A DNA stretch of 47,123 nt from Bordetella parapertussis (lineage in GTDB: Bacteria; Pseudomonadota; Gammaproteobacteria; Burkholderiales; SG8-39): the NCBI GenBank assembly GCA_945862265.1, contig CAMAXP010000036.1, forward strand, positions 1-47,123, read 5' to 3'. Positions 43,876 through 47,123 of the stretch are shown piece by piece. Made by a program: the position numbers and the translations under genes. Every line of letters begins with the position of its first letter. Position 1 is the stretch's first letter. The notes under the pieces were generated by a model that was not told the DNA's origin, made no database searches, and was given only the letters and a program-made list of their open reading frames with translations.

Positions 43876-44355
43876 TTAGACGGGAATGACCAGCAGGGTA
43901 TCGACCCGGTTGGAGTCGAGCACCACGGTCTTCTCCCGAAAAAGCAATTTCCCTGCCTGCTCGACGACCACGTCGTCGTAGAACCCCGCGAGGAACAGCG
44001 ACTGCTCCCCGGCCTGCATCGTGCGCACGATGGCGAAGTTGCTGTGCAGCCGCCACCCGCCGCCTTCGCTCGCCGGGATCTCCGCCTTCAGGCGGGTCGA
44101 CGTCACCAGGTGACGGTACCAGTGCGGCTCGAAGATGTTCGCGCGACGCATCGACAGGATCCGGTCGCCGAGCATGCCGCGCCCTTCGCAGTGGACCACG
44201 CCGGCGGGCCAGCGGTTGCGGTAGCCGTCACGCGTGAGGATCCGGTACACGCAGTCCTGTGTGAAGTACTCAGGCCACTGCTCCAATTGGTCGTCATCGA
44301 TGGTGCCGGCGTAGTCGGCCAGCAATCGCTCAACCCGGGTTTCGATTGCGCTCAT
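43876..44355 (-). CDS. Aromatic-ring-hydroxylating dioxygenase, beta subunit
   Basis: A 159-residue NTF2-fold structural subunit. It shows VERLLADYAGTIDDDQLEQWPEYF near 8-31, then CVYRILTRDGYRNRWPAGVVHCEGRGMLGDR, key part GMLGDRILSMRRANIFEP, and ends VVLDSNRVDTLLVIPV. The pattern matches beta subunits of anthranilate/salicylate/benzoate-type oxygenases. Its ATG overlaps the alpha stop (ATGA). The frame is open upstream inside the alpha gene, but only this start gives the family N-terminus. Confidence 0.92.
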   Translation of the reverse strand: MSAIETRVERLLADYAGTIDDDQLEQWPEYFTQDCVYRILTRDGYRNRWPAGVVHCEGRGMLGDRILSMRRANIFEPHWYRHLVTSTRLKAEIPASEGGGWRLHSNFAIVRTMQAGEQSLFLAGFYDDVVVEQAGKLLFREKTVVLDSNRVDTLLVIPV

Positions 44356-45587
44356 AGTTTCATCAATCCGCGATAGGCCTGCCAGAAGCCGCGCACGGAG
44401 GCTTCGCTGACCCGGCTTTTCTGCGATTCCACCTCGCGCCCGCCCATCTCGAGCACCGCCGAACGATCCCCGTCCTGCTGGATGGAGCGCTGCACGAAGT
44501 TGCCGATCACGCCGTCTTCCATCGACACGAGGCCGGCCGGCCCGACGAGGTTGCTCTGCATCAGGCGGATGCGGTCGTGCTCGGGGGTGTCGTCCGCGTA
44601 CCCGAAGAGGACCCACTGCAGTTCCGTCTCGTCCACGCCCTTGGGCACGGCGAGGCGGATCGCGAGGCAGTTCTGGATCTGCTGCACGATGAAGTTGGGC
44701 CAGAGGCCCTGGATCGCGTGCGTAACGCCGTCGGGAAACTCCGGCCAGTTCTTCAGCACGCCGCGGTCGGCGAGGTCGAAGTCGGTGTTCATGGCGCGCA
44801 GCGCACCGTCCTGGTATTCGGTGCCGGCCGCGTTGTCCGAGGCCATCTTCGACCAGCTGATGTGGTGGCCGCCGGACACGGACAGTTCGATCGCGCCGTC
44901 CATCGACATCCGGTTCAGCCCGAAGGTCGTGAAGAAGAGGTGCAGCAGGCTCGCGTGGTACGAGTCCTTCACGTTCTCGATATACAGCTTCCAGTTGTTG
45001 TGCAGGTACTGGGTGTACGCGCCGAGGATCTTCACCGGGCGGTTGAAGATTCGCTCGATGTGGCTGGTCATGCGCGGGCCCAGCCATTCGCGCAGCGGCG
45101 TGACCGACTCGGAGAACGTCGCGAAGATGAGGCCGTTGATCGTCTCGGTGCGCAGCCGGTGCAGGCTGTGGTCGGCCATGTCGAAGTCTTCCGGCAGGCC
45201 GCCCTGCCCGCGCACACCACGGCGGAAGGCGACACTCTTCAGCTTGCCGTCGAAGTCGTACGACCAGTTATGGTAGACGCAGGTGAAGTCCTTCTTGTTG
45301 CCGCTCGCGTCGATGCAGAGCAGCGACCCGCGATGCGCGCAGCGGTTCACGAAGACCTTGATTTCGCCCTGCGGGTCGCGCGTGGCGAACACCGGCGTGT
45401 CGCCGATGTAGTTCGCCTTGTAGTCCCCGCCGTTGGGGATCTCGAGCTCCATGGCCACGTAGTGCCAGGCCTCGCCGCGAAAGATCCGCTCCTGCTCCTG
45501 CTGGTAGATCCCGGCGTCCGTGTAAATGCGAAACGGCACGCGCGAGACACCTGCGTCGGGCCAGGTCATTTCGGTAGGTGTATTCAT
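44352..45587 (-). CDS. Aromatic-ring-hydroxylating dioxygenase, alpha subunit (Rieske)
   Basis: A 411-residue catalytic subunit. The Rieske [2Fe-2S] ligands are in VNRCAHRGSLLC near 80-91 and CVYHNWSYDFDG near 102. The mononuclear iron site is in ENVKDSYHASLLHLFF near 204-219 (D-x-x-H-x4-H). Its length and beta partner suit group II oxygenases such as anthranilate, salicylate or terephthalate types. The first step would be dihydroxylation or hydroxylation of an aromatic acid. No ferredoxin or reductase gene is in the window, so electron partners must be encoded elsewhere. Confidence 0.94.
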   Translation of the reverse strand: MNTPTEMTWPDAGVSRVPFRIYTDAGIYQQEQERIFRGEAWHYVAMELEIPNGGDYKANYIGDTPVFATRDPQGEIKVFVNRCAHRGSLLCIDASGNKKDFTCVYHNWSYDFDGKLKSVAFRRGVRGQGGLPEDFDMADHSLHRLRTETINGLIFATFSESVTPLREWLGPRMTSHIERIFNRPVKILGAYTQYLHNNWKLYIENVKDSYHASLLHLFFTTFGLNRMSMDGAIELSVSGGHHISWSKMASDNAAGTEYQDGALRAMNTDFDLADRGVLKNWPEFPDGVTHAIQGLWPNFIVQQIQNCLAIRLAVPKGVDETELQWVLFGYADDTPEHDRIRLMQSNLVGPAGLVSMEDGVIGNFVQRSIQQDGDRSAVLEMGGREVESQKSRVSEASVRGFWQAYRGLMKL

Positions 45588-45638
45588 AAGGCCCTATCGT
45601 ACCTGCGGCTGCCCGCCCCGGGAGGGGCGTTTTGCAGC

Positions 45639-46448
45639 TCAGACCACAACCGCTTCCGAACGGTTGCAGATGACTCTCAACAATGACAGCCCCGCCAGCA
45701 TCGACGTCTTGGGATTGTCGGGGAAGGGCTTGTTGGACAGCTCGATGCGCATCGTGCCGCACGGCCCCTCCACCTCCACCAGATGCGTGTTTCCCCTGGC
45801 GTCAGGATCGGCATTCAGCGACACCTCGGTGCGCTCGAAGCCGATCCCGGCAAGGGCGATCGTGGCCGCCACGTTGGCGTTCTGCGGGAACAGCGTGGCC
45901 GCCTGGCGCGCGTCGGTACGCAGGAATTCGGTGGACTTGGTCACCTCCCGCAGGTCCAGCAGCGTCTCGGCATGCGTCCCCTTCCAGGCGACCGGCAGTT
46001 TGCGTGAGGTATAGCGCACGCGGTCGATGCCGGCGATCCGCGCCGCGGCCAGCCCATCCATGCCCGCGACGGCGCCGGCGGGGATCAGGAGTTTGCGTCC
46101 GGTGCGCTGCGCGGCCGCCACGAGCCGGTCGTGCAAGCCCTGGTCGGCGAGCGCACCCACTGAGGCAACGAGCAGATCGTAGCCCGCTTCGAGCGCGGCC
46201 TCGCCATGCTGCATGACGGCCGGATGCCCGCCGCACTCCACCGCCAGGTCCGCACCCGGCGGCACCGACGAGAGCCGCTCGTAGACCTCCACTGAATCGC
46301 CCGCGATCGCCTTGAGTCGCGTGCGAGCCGCGTCGACGACCTCGGCCCGGTCGATGCACGACAGCCGCGCCTCCGGATACATCCGGTGAAGTTCGCGTAC
46401 GAGATAGGCGCCGATCGCACCCGCGCCGATGATCACAACATGTTGCAT
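45639..46448 (-). CDS. L-aspartate dehydrogenase-family protein
   Basis: A 269-residue NAD(P)-dependent enzyme. The Rossmann motif HVVIIGAGAIGAYLVREL lies near 3-20. VECGGHPAVMQHGEAAL, GALADQGLHDRL and IPAGAVAGMDGLAAARI, near 148-164, match the AspDH/NadX family. The C-terminal KPFPDNPKTSMLAGLSLLRV is the typical ending. These enzymes deaminate or form aspartate-like amino acids. Its position as first gene of a ring-hydroxylation operon suggests release or use of amino nitrogen, perhaps from an amino-substituted substrate. Confidence 0.87.
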   Translation of the reverse strand: MQHVVIIGAGAIGAYLVRELHRMYPEARLSCIDRAEVVDAARTRLKAIAGDSVEVYERLSSVPPGADLAVECGGHPAVMQHGEAALEAGYDLLVASVGALADQGLHDRLVAAAQRTGRKLLIPAGAVAGMDGLAAARIAGIDRVRYTSRKLPVAWKGTHAETLLDLREVTKSTEFLRTDARQAATLFPQNANVAATIALAGIGFERTEVSLNADPDARGNTHLVEVEGPCGTMRIELSNKPFPDNPKTSMLAGLSLLRVICNRSEAVVV

Positions 46449-46494
46449 GACTGCTTCTCCTTGGGAGTCTCGCGACTACGAGGCGGACACGATA

Positions 46495-47123
46495 TCAGAG
46501 CTTCATCGGTTTCCAGTAACCGGTGAGCTCAAGGTAGCCCTTGCCGGAAGGCGCCCCACCACCCTGCTCCGCAACGACCCGCACTGCGCCTTCCCAGTAG
46601 ATCGTCGCGGTGCTCGCGCGGGAATCGAGCTCCTGGTCGTCGAACAGGGGCTCAATCCGCCATGCGGTGTTGCCTGCGCGCACGCGCATGGCCACCGGAT
46701 AGGCAGTCCCGCTGCGGGGTGAGCGCCAGGTGCGCAGCGGCGCGAATTCGATGTCGCCGGGCCCGTAAGCCTCGCTGCTACCATCCGGCCGCATCCTCTT
46801 GCCCCCGGCGTACAGCACGCTGCCATCCTTGGCGCGCATGCGAAACGCCATCAGCGCGCCGCCGTCGTCGAGGTTGATGCCGACCCAATCCCACCCGCTC
46901 GCGCCGGCTGCAAGGTACTCGCTCGACCATTCGTGATCCAGCCACGCACTGCCCGTCACCGGCTCCGCCCCTTTGCCGCGTTCGATCGTGCCGCTTACGG
47001 CCAAGGCAGGACGGCTGTAGTAGTAGCTCGCCTGCAGTTCGCCGGGCCCCTTGCGGCTGAGGCCGTTCGAGCCCTGCAGGAGTGGCGGCCGGTGCGTGTC
47101 GAACGCGAGATCAAGGGTGAAGT
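46495..47123 (-). CDS. Carotenoid 1,2-hydratase-like (CrtC/AttH, lipocalin-like) protein, partial
   Basis: The C-terminal ~209 residues of a larger protein whose start lies beyond the window. The frame reads LDLAFDTHRPPLLQGSNGLS, then SYYYSRPALAVSGTIERG, then GSAWLDHEWSSEYL, GWDWVGINLDDGGALMAFRMR and WRSPRSGTAYPV. The D-H-E-W motif and GWDWxGINLxDG are hallmarks of CrtC-like hydratases and AttH relatives. Many members beside ABC exporters have no carotenoid role. It ends 46 nt before the AspDH gene and is on the same strand, so it may be operon-linked or simply upstream. Confidence 0.85.
   Translation of the reverse strand, partial: FTLDLAFDTHRPPLLQGSNGLSRKGPGELQASYYYSRPALAVSGTIERGKGAEPVTGSAWLDHEWSSEYLAAGASGWDWVGINLDDGGALMAFRMRAKDGSVLYAGGKRMRPDGSSEAYGPGDIEFAPLRTWRSPRSGTAYPVAMRVRAGNTAWRIEPLFDDQELDSRASTATIYWEGAVRVVAEQGGGAPSGKGYLELTGYWKPMKL

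Overview
The window is GC-rich chromosomal DNA, with tightly packed genes and many 4-nt ATGA overlaps. It most likely comes from a betaproteobacterium of the Burkholderiales type. Three things point there: two Bug-family (TctC-like) solute-binding proteins, a GntR regulator divergent between sdhCDAB and mdh, and a DUF3460 gene next to prpC. No rRNA, tRNA or CRISPR array was recognised. The window starts inside sdhB and ends inside a carotenoid 1,2-hydratase-like (CrtC-like) gene.

Region 1 (1-12.4 kb) is core carbon metabolism. sdhC-D-A-B run leftwards. A GntR/HutC-type regulator lies between them and a rightward operon of mdh, prpB, prpC, a DUF3460 gene, an isoprenylcysteine-methyltransferase-like membrane protein, prpD, acnA and a small unknown gene. 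The operon combines TCA-cycle enzymes with the methylcitrate route for propionyl-CoA. Nested perfect inverted repeats in the gntR-mdh gap look like the regulator's operator.

Region 2 (12.4-19.4 kb) is an accessory island of the kind found around light-regulated photolyase genes. One leftward operon encodes a secreted fasciclin protein, a LOV-like PAS protein without the photoactive cysteine, three tiny membrane proteins, a TIGR02450 Trp-rich protein, an SDR and a CIA30 protein. A MerR regulator is divergent from it. A second leftward group holds a HiPIP, a DCC (DUF393) protein, a broken DUF2256 gene and a broken FeS-type photolyase. A rightward pair holds DUF3429 and a small GNAT protein. An IS91-type transposase remnant marks the right edge. 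The main discovery is that four promoters in this island carry tandem 11-bp direct repeats (consensus near TAATGAACCGA on one strand) placed directly against the -10 element. This is the operator layout known for CarH/LitR-type MerR proteins, so the linked MerR protein probably controls the whole island, including itself.

Region 3 (19.4-26.4 kb) has typA, hslR and msrA, a ketopantoate-reductase-like gene, then an operon with an NTF2-like protein, a Bug receptor and a choline-sulfatase-type sulfatase. Region 4 (26.4-30.1 kb) is a phnDCEE-type ABC transporter operon whose following metallophosphoesterase gene survives only as its first ~57 codons.

Region 5 (30.4-32.8 kb) packs three toxin-antitoxin modules: FitAB-like with a shortened antitoxin, Phd-ParE-like, and a DUF1778-GNAT pair. 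dusA, a class II aldolase and a small membrane protein follow. Region 6 (35-47 kb) holds an MFS/hydrolase pair, an EamA transporter, and a long leftward operon: aspartate-dehydrogenase-like, Rieske dioxygenase alpha and beta, Bug receptor, LigB/LigA-like extradiol dioxygenase, aldehyde dehydrogenase, alpha/beta hydrolase, M81 peptidase. It looks like a complete uptake, hydroxylation, ring-cleavage and oxidation pathway for an unidentified, perhaps nitrogen-containing, aromatic acid.
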